Source of the DNA: Pseudomonas sp. ADAK13
GTDB lineage: Bacteria; Pseudomonadota; Gammaproteobacteria; Pseudomonadales; Pseudomonadaceae
Assembly: GCF_012935715.1 (NCBI RefSeq)
Contig: NZ_CP052860.1
Location: 3,162,001 to 3,226,000 of the forward strand
Length of the DNA: 64,000 nt
Reading direction: 5' to 3'
Under the pieces are notes generated by a model. The model searched no databases. It was not told the origin of the DNA and saw nothing but the letters and a program-made list of their open reading frames with translations. Shown here one piece after another: positions 8,645-16,566 of the stretch (position 1 is its first letter; every line of letters begins with the position of its first letter). Both the position numbers and the translations under genes were made by a program.

Positions 8645-8823
8645 CCTGTGGCTAGCGGGCTTGTCCTGTGGCTATGGGGGTTGTCCTGTGGTGAGGGGCT
8701 GTCCTGTGGTGAGGGGGGCTTGTCCTGTGGTGAGGGGGCTTGTCCCCCGCTGGAGTGCGTAGCGCTCCCGCTTTTTTTGGGGCCGCTACGCAGCCCAGCG
8801 GGGGACAAGCCCCCTCACCACAG
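8645..8823. repeat. Tandem array of truncated REP units closed by a full REPIN-like inverted repeat
   Basis: Four short head-to-tail units (about 18-21 bases, each CTGTGG...TTGTC or a variant) precede a complete palindrome with perfectly complementary 29-base arms at 8725-8753 and 8795-8823. Its 41-base loop is nearly identical to that of the copy at 1932-2030. A further half unit follows to about 8861. The graded lengths suggest slippage or successive insertion. Confidence 0.85.
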
Positions 8824-8869
8824 ACAAGCCTCCCTGCAACAGGACAGCCCCCTCACCACAATGGGTGTG

Positions 8870-9754
8870 TTACCACTGCGCCTTGTTGAGTGCCTCGGCA
8901 AACGCCATCAACTTCGGCGAGTACTGCCGCGACGGCGGATACACCAGCGATATCGCCCGGCTGCGCCCGGCAAAATCCTCCAGCAAGGGCACCAGGCGCC
9001 CGGCCGCCAGATCGTCTCTCACCGCAAAATCCATCACCTGGGCGATGCCAAACCCACCCACTGCACCGTCCACCAGCGCGTCGCCGATATCAAAGATCAG
9101 CCTTCCTTCGACGCTTACGTCCTGCACCTTGCCATCGAGCATGAATTGCCAGTCCACCAGCCGGCTGGTGCGCAAGTTGCGCACGGTCAGGCAGTTGTGG
9201 TCCTTGAGTTCATCGACGGTCTGCGGTGCTCCAAAACGCGCAAGGTACGCCGGGGCGGCAACGGTGACCCAGCGCAGCGGCGGCAGCGCCCGGGCGATCA
9301 GGCGCTGATCCTGGATATCGCCGGTGCGCAGCAAGGCGTCAAAGCCTTCATCGACGATGTCCACCAGGCGGTCGGTCATTACCGCTTCGATGCGCAGGTC
9401 GGGGTATTGCAGGGTCAATTCGCCGATTACCGGCATCACCACCTTGCGACCGAACAACGACGGCGTGCTGATTTTCAGCAGGCCGGACGGCGAACTGCGG
9501 CGGTCGAGCATCTGCTGCTCGGCTTCGGCCAGTTCCGCCAGCAGCGGCGCGCTGCGTTCATAGAGCATTTGCCCGTCGGGCGTGAGGCTGACGCTGCGGG
9601 TGTTGCGTTGCAGCAGGCGCACGCCCAACTGGTTTTCCAGCCGGGAAATGGCCCGGGACAATCCGGATTGAGTCAGCCCCAGGTCCCCGGCGGCGCGGGT
9701 GAAGCTGCGGGTTTCGGCGACCCGCACCAGCAGGCGAACAGCGTTCAGGTCCAT
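8870..9754 (-). CDS. LysR-family transcriptional regulator
   Basis: 294-residue regulator with N-terminal winged HTH (MDLNAVRLLVRVAETRSFTR, helix-turn-helix about 18-37, LTQSGLSRAISRLE) and a C-terminal periplasmic-binding-like effector domain (about 90-290). I placed the start at 9754, the usual LysR beginning; the frame stays open further upstream but that would add an atypical tail. It is divergent from a DHA2 transporter gene and probably controls it. A GATAA-N6-TTATC element lies between them. Confidence 0.88.
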   Translation of the reverse strand: MDLNAVRLLVRVAETRSFTRAAGDLGLTQSGLSRAISRLENQLGVRLLQRNTRSVSLTPDGQMLYERSAPLLAELAEAEQQMLDRRSSPSGLLKISTPSLFGRKVVMPVIGELTLQYPDLRIEAVMTDRLVDIVDEGFDALLRTGDIQDQRLIARALPPLRWVTVAAPAYLARFGAPQTVDELKDHNCLTVRNLRTSRLVDWQFMLDGKVQDVSVEGRLIFDIGDALVDGAVGGFGIAQVMDFAVRDDLAAGRLVPLLEDFAGRSRAISLVYPPSRQYSPKLMAFAEALNKAQW

Positions 9755-9778
9755 GATTAAAGTCATTACTGAAAGAGT

Positions 9779-9794
9779 GATAAGGCTATTTATC
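9779..9794. promoter_or_regulatory. Candidate operator between LysR regulator and DHA2 transporter
   Basis: Inverted repeat GATAA-N6-TTATC, 24 bases upstream of the regulator start and about 55 upstream of the transporter start, in the place where LysR proteins normally bind. Confidence 0.4.
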
Positions 9795-9848
9795 ATCTGT
9801 TGAGCATGAAAGACACTGGCGCCTCTCATTTTCTGGCAGGACGCTGTG

Positions 9849-11246
9849 ATGTCTCTCTCTCGACCCTCAGGCTGGATGCTGTTGCTGCTGGCGACCGCGC
9901 AATTGATCATCGCCCTGGACGCGACCATCGTGTTTGTCGCGCTGCCGCAGATCGGCAGCCACCTGGGTTTTTCCGCCCAGCAATTGCAGTGGGTGGTCAG
10001 CGCCTACAGCGTGGCGTTCGGCGGCTTCCTGCTGCTGGGCGGCCGGGCGGCCGACCTGTTGGGCAAGCGGCGCTTGTACATCCTCGGCCAGTCGCTGTAC
10101 GCGCTGTCATCCCTGGCGGCGGTGCTCGGTGGCAGCGCATTGTTGCTGGTGCTGGCCCGGGCGGTGCAGGGCGTGGGCGGGGCGCTGTTGTTCCCGGCCA
10201 CGTTGGCGCTGATCAACACTCACTACGCCGAAGGCCCGGCCCGCAACCGTGCGTTTGCGGTATGGAGCGCGGCGTCGGCGGCGGGCCTGGCCTTGGGTGC
10301 GTTGCTCGGCGGCGTGCTGACCCAGGCCTGGGGCTGGGAAGCGGTCTTCCTGGTGAACGTGCCATTGGCCGGCGCCTGCGCTTTGGCGGCGCGCTACTGG
10401 ATCCCCGCCGATGGCGAGCGGGCCCGTGGGCGCAATTTTGATATCAGCGGCGCGTTGACCGTGACGCTGGGCGGCACGTTGCTGGTGTTCGCCCTGGTGC
10501 AAGGGCCGGAGTGGGGCTGGGCGGCGCCGTCGACCCTCGGCTGCATGGCCGTGGCGTTGGCGCTGCTGGGGTTGTTCGCCTGGATCGAACACCGGGGCCG
10601 TGACCCCTTGATGCCGCTGCGGCTGCTGGGCTATCGCGAGTTGCGCATGGCCATGGTGTTGACCGCGGTATTCATGAGCAGCTTTGGCGTGCAGTACTAC
10701 TTTCTGGCGGTGTATTACCAGCAGGTCTACGGCTACAGCGTGTTGCAGGCGGGGTTGGCATTTTTGCCGGCGACCCTGGTGTGCACCGGCGGTATCTGGC
10801 TGGCTGAACGATCATTGGCGCGCCTGGGCTTGCGCACCACCCTGGTCAGCGGCCTGTTGGCGGGGGCGGTGGGCATCGCCATGGTGTGCGTGGCGTTGCC
10901 GACGGGGGCGGGGTTCTGGTCGCTGCTGCCGGGGATTTTCATCCTGAGTATCGGCCAGGGCATGACCTGGACGGCAATGTGGGTGGCTGCCGGCCTGGGC
11001 ATCCGGCCAGGAGAGCAGGGCGTGGCGGCGGGCATGGCGTCCACCAGCCAGCAGATTGGCGGCGCATTGGGGCTGGCGTTGCTGGTGTCGTTGGCGAATG
11101 CCGGCGGGTCGACGGGTGCGGCACAGGCGGGTGGGATCGAACTGGCGTTGTGGTGGAGTGCGGCGATTGCCCTGGCGGGAGCGGTGCTGGCGTTGGCCCT
11201 TAAAGAACGAGCTCCAGCGTCGAATACGATTTCGGCAGCGACATAG
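9849..11246 (+). CDS. MFS drug transporter of the DHA2 (14-TM, EmrB/QacA) family
   Basis: 465-residue inner-membrane antiporter. Early segments carry the family motifs: LDATIVFVALPQI in TM1, GRAADLLGKRR in the loop 2-3 (motif A form) and the motif C-like stretch AGLALGALLGGVLTQAWGWE. Hydrophobic profile fits 14 helices. Likely expels hydrophobic drugs or secondary metabolites; no fusion protein gene is adjacent. ATG 9849 is preceded by AGGA; an in-frame GTG at 9846 is also possible. Divergent from the LysR gene, which is probably its regulator. Confidence 0.87.
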   Translation: MSLSRPSGWMLLLLATAQLIIALDATIVFVALPQIGSHLGFSAQQLQWVVSAYSVAFGGFLLLGGRAADLLGKRRLYILGQSLYALSSLAAVLGGSALLLVLARAVQGVGGALLFPATLALINTHYAEGPARNRAFAVWSAASAAGLALGALLGGVLTQAWGWEAVFLVNVPLAGACALAARYWIPADGERARGRNFDISGALTVTLGGTLLVFALVQGPEWGWAAPSTLGCMAVALALLGLFAWIEHRGRDPLMPLRLLGYRELRMAMVLTAVFMSSFGVQYYFLAVYYQQVYGYSVLQAGLAFLPATLVCTGGIWLAERSLARLGLRTTLVSGLLAGAVGIAMVCVALPTGAGFWSLLPGIFILSIGQGMTWTAMWVAAGLGIRPGEQGVAAGMASTSQQIGGALGLALLVSLANAGGSTGAAQAGGIELALWWSAAIALAGAVLALALKERAPASNTISAAT

Positions 11247-11250
11247 TTCA

Positions 11251-11394
11251 ATGGTAGGAGCTGGCTTGCTGTGGTGAGGGGGCTTGCCCCCCCGACGGGT
11301 TCACCACAGATTGATGGGGCTGCTTCGCAGCCCAACGCGGGGCAAGCCCGCTCGCCACAACAAGCCCGCTCACCACAGCAAGCCCGCTCCCACG
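11251..11394. repeat. Degenerate REP cluster (mixed GTGAGGGGGCTTG and TAGGAGCTGG units)
   Basis: Several imperfect inverted and direct copies of the CAAGCCCGCTC(A/G)CCACA core, with one fragment of the other REP family (TAGGAGCTGGCTTGC). Fills the gap between the convergent transporter and AraC regulator genes. Confidence 0.75.
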
Positions 11395-11423
11395 TTTTTG
11401 GTTGTATTCCAAAGGCGGGATTT

Positions 11424-12227
11424 TCAGCGCCCGAGCATCTTCACCCAGCGCGACGGCGGCATGCCGAAGGTGCTGCGAAACTGGCGGGTCATGTGGCTCT
11501 GGTCGGTGAAGCCCGCAGTCAGCGCCGCATCCACCAGTAACTGGCCCTGGCCCAGCAGGCTGCGCACCAGGTCCAGGCGACGCATGGTCAGGTAGCGATA
11601 AGGGCTGGTACCAAACAACAATCGAAAATCCCGCGACAACGCCCAGCGGTCGCGGTTGGCGTATTCCGCCATTTCATCGAGGGTGATCGGGCGGCCGAGC
11701 GCGCTGTGGATAAATTCCCGCGCGCGCTCGGCGGCGCGGTAGTCGAAGGTCTTGCGGTTCACCGTGATGCCCGACGCATTGTTCAGCGCCTGGGCCAGGT
11801 CAAACATCGCATCCTGTTCCTGCAACGGATCAATCGGGCAATCCAGGCTTTGCAGCAACACTTCGCTGGCGCGGTACAGCCACGGGTCGCTGGACAGCCC
11901 GCCGGGAATAAACGGCAACGGCTTGCCGCCGAGCACCTGCTGGATCAGCGCCGGCTCCACGTAAATCATCCGGTATTTGAAGCCTTCCTCGCTGCCGGCC
12001 CAACCGTCATGCACTTCGTCGGGATGGATCACCATGGTCCGCCCCGGCAGGCTATGGGTCATGCCGCCGCGATAGTGAAAGCTCTGCACGCCAAACAGGG
12101 TGCGGCCGATGGCGTAGGTGTCGTGGCGATGGGGGTCGAAGCCAAACCCGGCAAAATACGCCTCGATACGCTCCAGGCCACTGGCGTGGGGCGCGCGGTG
12201 CAGCCAGTCGAGAGAGGGTTTGGTCAT
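11424..12227 (-). CDS. AraC-family transcriptional regulator
   Basis: 267 residues: N-terminal cupin-type effector domain (HRHDTYAIG, residues about 33-41, and the PGRTMVIHPDEVHDG stretch) and C-terminal double HTH (about 165-262) with the family tail GFTDQSHMTRQFRSTFGMPPS. Regulators of this subtype often sit beside LysE-type exporters; a LysE gene lies 1 kb away at 13251, so a link is possible but not adjacent. The gene is convergent with the DHA2 transporter. Confidence 0.88.
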   Translation of the reverse strand: MTKPSLDWLHRAPHASGLERIEAYFAGFGFDPHRHDTYAIGRTLFGVQSFHYRGGMTHSLPGRTMVIHPDEVHDGWAGSEEGFKYRMIYVEPALIQQVLGGKPLPFIPGGLSSDPWLYRASEVLLQSLDCPIDPLQEQDAMFDLAQALNNASGITVNRKTFDYRAAERAREFIHSALGRPITLDEMAEYANRDRWALSRDFRLLFGTSPYRYLTMRRLDLVRSLLGQGQLLVDAALTAGFTDQSHMTRQFRSTFGMPPSRWVKMLGR

Positions 12228-12379
12228 GGTGAAAGCCGCAAGTCGGGACGCAAATACGTTAACCCAGTGTGACCGGGCTGTCTGCCGTGGTCTTGAACGA
12301 TTGTGCCAGCACCGGAACGACGGCGGCAGGGATTCGGTTTATGCGTTGATATCGCAGTTCATTAAAAAATGATTGTTTT

Positions 12380-12394
12380 ACGATAAGTTATCGT
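12380..12394. promoter_or_regulatory. Perfect palindrome ahead of the DUF2975-HTH operon
   Basis: ACGATAAGTTATCGT is perfectly symmetric about its central base and ends 37 bases before the DUF2975 start codon. Its position fits an autoregulatory operator for the downstream HTH protein. Confidence 0.55.
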
Positions 12395-12431
12395 TTATTT
12401 TTCGCCTCACATTAACCCCCGAGGCTTACCC

Positions 12432-12986
12432 ATGAATTCCCAACGTCTTGCCCAGCTTAGCCAGCGCATGGCACTGCTCACCCTGCTGTTGATTGTCGCG
12501 ATGCTGCTGCTCAATACCACCGCGTGGCTTTACCCGGTACAAAGCGCTTCGGTCGGGTTTGGTTTCGCCTTGAGTGCTCAACAGATCGAGGGGCGGGCCG
12601 AGATGGTGGCGGCGTTCCCTTGGTGGCAGACCCTGGGCGGTGTCCTGCTCTCCAGCATTCCCCTGATGGCGCTGGTGTCGGGCTTGAATCATTTGCGCCA
12701 GCTGTTTCAGAACTATGCCCGTGGCGAGTATTTTTCCAGCGCCGCCGCCCAGCACTTGGGTAAAGTAGGCCGGGCCGTGGCACTGTGGGTGTTGCTGGAT
12801 TTTCTGTGCGAGCCATTGCTCAGTGTCTGGGTCACGATGAATGAGCCGGTTGGCCAGCGGCTGCTCACCTTGAGTTTTACCCCGCCCAGCATCGTTGCGC
12901 TGTTTCTCGCCGGCTGCATCTCGGTGATCGCGCGTATCCTGTGGCAGGCCAGTGAAGTGGATTCTGAAAACCGCACGTTTGTTTGA
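12432..12986 (+). CDS. DUF2975 integral membrane protein
   Basis: 184-residue protein with four predicted membrane helices (about 10-30, 55-78, 110-130, 150-172), typical of DUF2975. The segment FQNYARGEYFSSAAAQHLGKVGRA between helices 2 and 3 is characteristic of the family. It is co-transcribed with a small Cro/CI-type HTH protein starting eight bases after its stop, the same pair as yoaS-yozG in Bacillus. The function of such pairs is not known. The CGAGG ribosome site is reasonable. Confidence 0.85.
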   Translation: MNSQRLAQLSQRMALLTLLLIVAMLLLNTTAWLYPVQSASVGFGFALSAQQIEGRAEMVAAFPWWQTLGGVLLSSIPLMALVSGLNHLRQLFQNYARGEYFSSAAAQHLGKVGRAVALWVLLDFLCEPLLSVWVTMNEPVGQRLLTLSFTPPSIVALFLAGCISVIARILWQASEVDSENRTFV

Positions 12987-12993
12987 GAACAGC

Positions 12994-13209
12994 ATGTCTA
13001 TTGTCATTGAGTTGGACGTTATGCTCGCCCGGCGCAAGGTCAAGTCCAAGGACCTGGCCGCCGCCATTGGTATCACCGAACAAAACCTGTCATTGCTCAA
13101 GCAAGGCAAGGTCAAGGGCATACGGCTGGCGACCCTGGACGCAATCTGCAAGTATCTGGAGTGTCAGCCGGGCGACCTGTTGGTGCACGAACCCGAACCT
13201 GAGCTGTAA
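12994..13209 (+). CDS. Small Cro/CI-type HTH regulator (YozG-like)
   Basis: 71-residue DNA-binding protein made almost only of one HTH_3/HTH_26 domain: LDVMLARRKVKSKDLAAAIG, then ITEQNLSLLKQGKVKGIRL and the closing CKYLECQPGDLL. I start it at ATG 12994 just after the DUF2975 stop; a longer frame would overlap that gene. Together with the DUF2975 protein it forms a two-gene operon behind the palindrome at 12380-12394, which it may bind. HTH proteins of this type regulate their own membrane partner in several lineages, here inferred. Confidence 0.85.
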   Translation: MSIVIELDVMLARRKVKSKDLAAAIGITEQNLSLLKQGKVKGIRLATLDAICKYLECQPGDLLVHEPEPEL

Positions 13210-13250
13210 ACGGCAAGGCTCTTTTAATTCCCTTAAGGATGGATCAATCG

Positions 13251-13889
13251 ATGCTTTTCCCCAGCCTGCCGTATGCCGCGCCGTTGTTGTCGCTGGCCTT
13301 GCTCTGGACCGTCGCGGTGGTGACGCCCGGCCCGAACTTCTTCAACACCGCGCAACTGGCCGCCAGTTGTTCACGCCGCCATGGCGTGGTGGCGTCGGCT
13401 GGCGTGGCCACCGGCACCGTGATGTGGGGCCTGGCAGGCGGCTTGGGGATCAAGTCGTTGTTCACTGCCGCGCCCATGTTGTACCTGGCGTTCAAGATCA
13501 TCGGCGGCTGCTACCTGATTTACCTGGGGTTGAAGCTGTTCAAACGCTCGGCACCGTCGATGGCCCAGAACCTGTTGCCCGACGAACCGCGTCGCTCGTT
13601 GTTCTCCGCCTGGCGCCTGGGTCTGCTGGGCAACCTGTCCAACCCCAAGGCGGCGTTGTTCGTCGCGACGATCTTTGCGTCTACCATGCCGCAGTCACCG
13701 TCGCCGATGCTGTTGACCCTGGCTGTGATCACCATGGCGACGCTGTCGTTCAGTTGGTATTCCTGCGTGGCGCTGGTGTTTTCCAGTGAGCGGATGGCCA
13801 ACGTCTACAGCCGCTCGCGCAAGTGGCTGGACCGGTTTGCCGGTGGTTGTTATGTGCTGTTCGGGGCCACGCTGGTAGCGAATCGCTGA
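13251..13889 (+). CDS. LysE/RhtB-family amino acid exporter
   Basis: 212-residue inner-membrane protein with about six helices and the LysE signature VVTPGPNFFNTAQLAASCSR near the N terminus, and the second signature GNLSNPKAALFV around residue 125. Exports amino acids or related metabolites; substrate unknown. I prefer ATG 13251 over 13239 because AAGGA at 13231-13235 is correctly spaced only for the later codon. Confidence 0.85.
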   Translation: MLFPSLPYAAPLLSLALLWTVAVVTPGPNFFNTAQLAASCSRRHGVVASAGVATGTVMWGLAGGLGIKSLFTAAPMLYLAFKIIGGCYLIYLGLKLFKRSAPSMAQNLLPDEPRRSLFSAWRLGLLGNLSNPKAALFVATIFASTMPQSPSPMLLTLAVITMATLSFSWYSCVALVFSSERMANVYSRSRKWLDRFAGGCYVLFGATLVANR

Positions 13890-13932
13890 CGGCTCATGGT
13901 AAGAAGCCTTACTTTCAAACGTGAGGCCGATC

Positions 13933-15027
13933 ATGAGCAAGCTGCGGGTAGGGATTATTTTTGGTGGCCGTTCGGCCGAGCACGAAGTGTCGCTGCAATC
14001 GGCGCGCAACATCGTCGATGCACTGGACCGTTCGCGCTTCGAGCCGATCCTGATCGGCATCGACAAGGCCGGCCACTGGCACCTCAACGACACCTCGGGC
14101 TTTTTGCTCAACGAGGAAAACCCGGCGCTGATCGCCCTCAATCAATCCAACCGCGAACTGGCCGTGGTGCCGGGCAAGGCCAGCCAGCAGCTGGTGGAAA
14201 CGGCCAGCCAGGCCACCCTGGAACATGTCGACGTGATCTTCCCGATCGTCCACGGCACCCTCGGCGAAGATGGCTGCCTGCAAGGCCTGCTGCGCATGGC
14301 GGACTTGCCGTTTGTCGGCTCCGATGTGCTGGGGTCGGCCGTGTGCATGGACAAGGACATCAGCAAACGCCTGCTGCGCGATGCCGGGATTGCCGTGACA
14401 CCGTTCATCACCCTCAACCGTCGCACGGCGGCGCGAACCACCTTCGAGCAAGCCCGGCAGAAACTCGGAGTGCCGATGTTCGTGAAACCCGCGAACCAGG
14501 GTTCATCCGTGGGCGTGAGCAAGGTGAGCAGCGAGGCTGAATATCAGGCCGCCGTAGAACTGGCCCTCGGGTTTGATGAAAAGGTGCTGGTGGAGTCGGC
14601 GGTAAAAGGCCGGGAAATCGAATGCGCCGTGTTGGGCAACGAGAATCCCATCGCCAGTGGTTGCGGCGAGATCGTGGTACGGGACGGTTTCTACTCCTAC
14701 GACAGCAAATACATCGATGACCAGGCGGCCCAGGTGGTGGTGCCGGCGGACATCAGTGTTGAAGACAGCGAGCGCATTCGCGCCTTGGCTATCGAAGCGT
14801 TTGAGACGTTGGGCTGTGCCGGGCTGGCGCGGGTGGATGTGTTTCTGACGGACGAGGGCGAGGTGCTGATCAACGAGATCAACTCGTTGCCGGGTTTTAC
14901 CCGCATCAGCATGTACCCCAAGTTGTGGCAGGCGGCGGGCATGAGCTACAGCGAGCTGGTGAGCCGATTGATCGAGCTGGCGCTGGAGCGGCATGCGGGG
15001 CGTAAGGGGTTGAAGATCAGCCGGTAG
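13933..15027 (+). CDS. ddlA: D-alanine--D-alanine ligase, DdlA type
   Basis: 364-residue cytoplasmic ATP-grasp ligase joining two D-Ala for peptidoglycan. It starts [20 protein letters not shown], has the P-loop-like [14 protein letters not shown] (about residue 183), and the metal-binding tail [10 protein letters not shown] near 317-326. Length and N terminus are those of DdlA (not the shorter DdlB found in the mra/mur cell-division cluster), so this is probably the second, dispersed isozyme. Monocistronic here. Confidence 0.93.
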   Translation: MSKLRVGIIFGGRSAEHEVSLQSARNIVDALDRSRFEPILIGIDKAGHWHLNDTSGFLLNEENPALIALNQSNRELAVVPGKASQQLVETASQATLEHVDVIFPIVHGTLGEDGCLQGLLRMADLPFVGSDVLGSAVCMDKDISKRLLRDAGIAVTPFITLNRRTAARTTFEQARQKLGVPMFVKPANQGSSVGVSKVSSEAEYQAAVELALGFDEKVLVESAVKGREIECAVLGNENPIASGCGEIVVRDGFYSYDSKYIDDQAAQVVVPADISVEDSERIRALAIEAFETLGCAGLARVDVFLTDEGEVLINEINSLPGFTRISMYPKLWQAAGMSYSELVSRLIELALERHAGRKGLKISR

Positions 15028-15040
15028 CCCAGGAATGCCA

Positions 15041-15355
15041 TCAGGCGTTACTGAGGACTTCTCGAAAAACGTCCGGCCTGATGGCTGCTATATGCAGCAA
15101 TGAACGTGCTGCGCCGGACGGAGAGCGGCGGCCTTGCTCCCATTCTTGAAGCGTTCGTACAGAGACTCCCAGCAATTCGGCGAACTTGGGTTGCGACAGC
15201 CCAGTTTTACTTCGGGCCTCGGCGGCTTGGGTGATTTCGACGTGATGGACCTGGCCATGACGGCCTTCCTTGACATCAATAACGGCAGCCAGCAATTCCT
15301 CGCCGATGTTGCGTTTGGCGTCACGTTCCTTAAGTTGTTTCTCAGTGAGTGGCAT
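15041..15355 (-). CDS. HTH antitoxin of a RelE/HigB-type module
   Basis: 104-residue protein with a C-terminal HTH_3 domain (about 50-100: RSKTGLSQPKFAELLGVSVR then TLQEWEQGRRSP). Its start overlaps the toxin stop by 14 bases, so the pair is co-translated with toxin first, the order of higBA/nadS-type modules. It should neutralise the toxin and repress the operon, probably at the palindrome 15671-15687. Lower-GC codon use than neighbours suggests horizontal acquisition. Confidence 0.83.
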   Translation of the reverse strand: MPLTEKQLKERDAKRNIGEELLAAVIDVKEGRHGQVHHVEITQAAEARSKTGLSQPKFAELLGVSVRTLQEWEQGRRSPSGAARSLLHIAAIRPDVFREVLSNA

Positions 15356-15662
15356 GGTTCATTTCCTTGGCGATTTTGTAGAGGACATGCGCGGGAATAT
15401 TCTCGGTGGCACCTTTGCCATAAATCAGCAGGGCAACCAGTGCACCACACGCCAATTGTGTTGTGTAGATGATCCGCACTGAGCTGCTCTTGCCTCGGCC
15501 TTCAAGGCTCCAGCGTACTTTTCGGCAACCACCAGAGCCTGGAATGATAGTTCCTGAGCCGGGGTGGTTGGCGAGAAAAGCCATAAAAATACCCCGTTCT
15601 TCTTCGGTCCAGTAATCGGGCCATAGCTTGCTGAATAGTGGCGACTCGATGATCGTTAACAC
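15342..15662 (-). CDS. RelE/HigB-superfamily toxin
   Basis: 106-residue mRNA-interferase-like toxin. The core motif IIPGSGGCRKVRWSLEGRGK followed by SSSVRIIYTT matches the RelE-like 'GTGGLRKxRxxxxGxGKSGGxRVIY' pattern, and the C-terminal LLIYGKGATENI matches the family's closing strand. The start is GTG (15660-15662) with no obvious ribosome site. Overlaps the antitoxin gene by 14 bases. Activity would be translation-dependent mRNA cleavage on the ribosome, inferred from family. Confidence 0.83.
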   Translation of the reverse strand: MLTIIESPLFSKLWPDYWTEEERGIFMAFLANHPGSGTIIPGSGGCRKVRWSLEGRGKSSSVRIIYTTQLACGALVALLIYGKGATENIPAHVLYKIAKEMNHATH

Positions 15663-15670
15663 GCAAAATT

Positions 15671-15687
15671 CTACGTCTTTGACGTAG
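15671..15687. promoter_or_regulatory. Palindromic operator candidate of the toxin-antitoxin operon
   Basis: CTACGTCTTTGACGTAG, two perfect seven-base arms around TTT, lies eight bases upstream of the toxin start codon. Its position fits autoregulation by the HTH antitoxin or the complex. Confidence 0.6.
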
Positions 15688-15820
15688 CCTCTGGCAAGGA
15701 ATGGCGGGGCCAGAAAATGTCAGCGGATGAAGTGGTATTCAAGAAGCGTTGTATCGCAAAAGATGACAGCCTATGGGCTCCCCAAGGCTAGTAGCTACGA
15801 GAACTGTAGGGGGCTTCCCA

Positions 15821-16543
15821 TCACTCTGCGCGAGCAATCCACGAATACAACAACGTCTTGCGCTCCGTACTGTCATGCGTCCTTCGGCGATAACTCGCAA
15901 ACGCCGGCGAGGTGCAATACGTGCACACCTCGCTCACCTCGACCTGCTCACGCTTTATGCCGGCGGCCTCCAGCAAGATCAGCGCATAACGACTCAAATC
16001 AAACCACGCACTCAAGGCCTGCCTGGGTTCTGGCGGCTGAATCTCCGGTGCCAACAACGGCCCCGGCTGCTCGAACGTCCACGGCGCATTTCCGTCCGGC
16101 CATAAGTGACCCTGACTCGCCTGCAACTGCGCGACAAACTCGCCGCTCACCTCATAGCAACACGGCTTGATCGACGGCCCGATCGCAACCCGCAATTGGT
16201 CCAGCGCCACTCCCTCGGCGCTGAACCGTTGCATGGCATTGGCGATGATCCCGCCTTGCAGCCCCTTCCAGCCGCCATGAATTGCCGCGACAAAATCTCC
16301 GCTCTCCGAAGCCATCAGCAGCGGCAAACAGTCGGCCGTGATCACCGCGATCGGCTGCACATCCCGGCTGAAAACCCCATCGGCCTCAACCGTATTGGCC
16401 GTAAGCTCCGCGCTCCATTCAATGGTCGTGGCGCTGTGCACCTGCTTGCAGATGAACACGTCGTCAGGCCGCAATGGATCGTCAATCGAACAGAACCCAT
16501 GATCGACGCCAACCAGGGCGCCGAGGTTATTTGCCTTGTGCAC
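15821..16543 (-). CDS. pgeF: PgeF/YfiH-family copper-type oxidoreductase (peptidoglycan editing factor family)
   Basis: 240 residues with the laccase-like domain signature: FICKQVHSATT (His37), VITADCLPLLMAS (Cys79) and AAIHGGWKGLQGGI (His96), the three conserved metal ligands of the family. Members act as polyphenol oxidases, purine nucleoside enzymes or editors of peptidoglycan precursors. GTG start at 16543 is supported by a GGAGAG ribosome site. It is 23 bases from the ggt stop on the same strand and may be co-transcribed. Pseudomonads usually carry another copy near rluD/clpB, so this may be a paralogue. Confidence 0.85.
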   Translation of the reverse strand: MHKANNLGALVGVDHGFCSIDDPLRPDDVFICKQVHSATTIEWSAELTANTVEADGVFSRDVQPIAVITADCLPLLMASESGDFVAAIHGGWKGLQGGIIANAMQRFSAEGVALDQLRVAIGPSIKPCCYEVSGEFVAQLQASQGHLWPDGNAPWTFEQPGPLLAPEIQPPEPRQALSAWFDLSRYALILLEAAGIKREQVEVSEVCTYCTSPAFASYRRRTHDSTERKTLLYSWIARAE

Positions 16544-16566
16544 GCGCAGCTCTCCAGTGAGTCACA

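Noticed and set aside
8645..8760. Possible CRISPR array
   Set aside because: The repeating units are directly adjacent with no unique spacers and match REP cores; no cas genes in the window.
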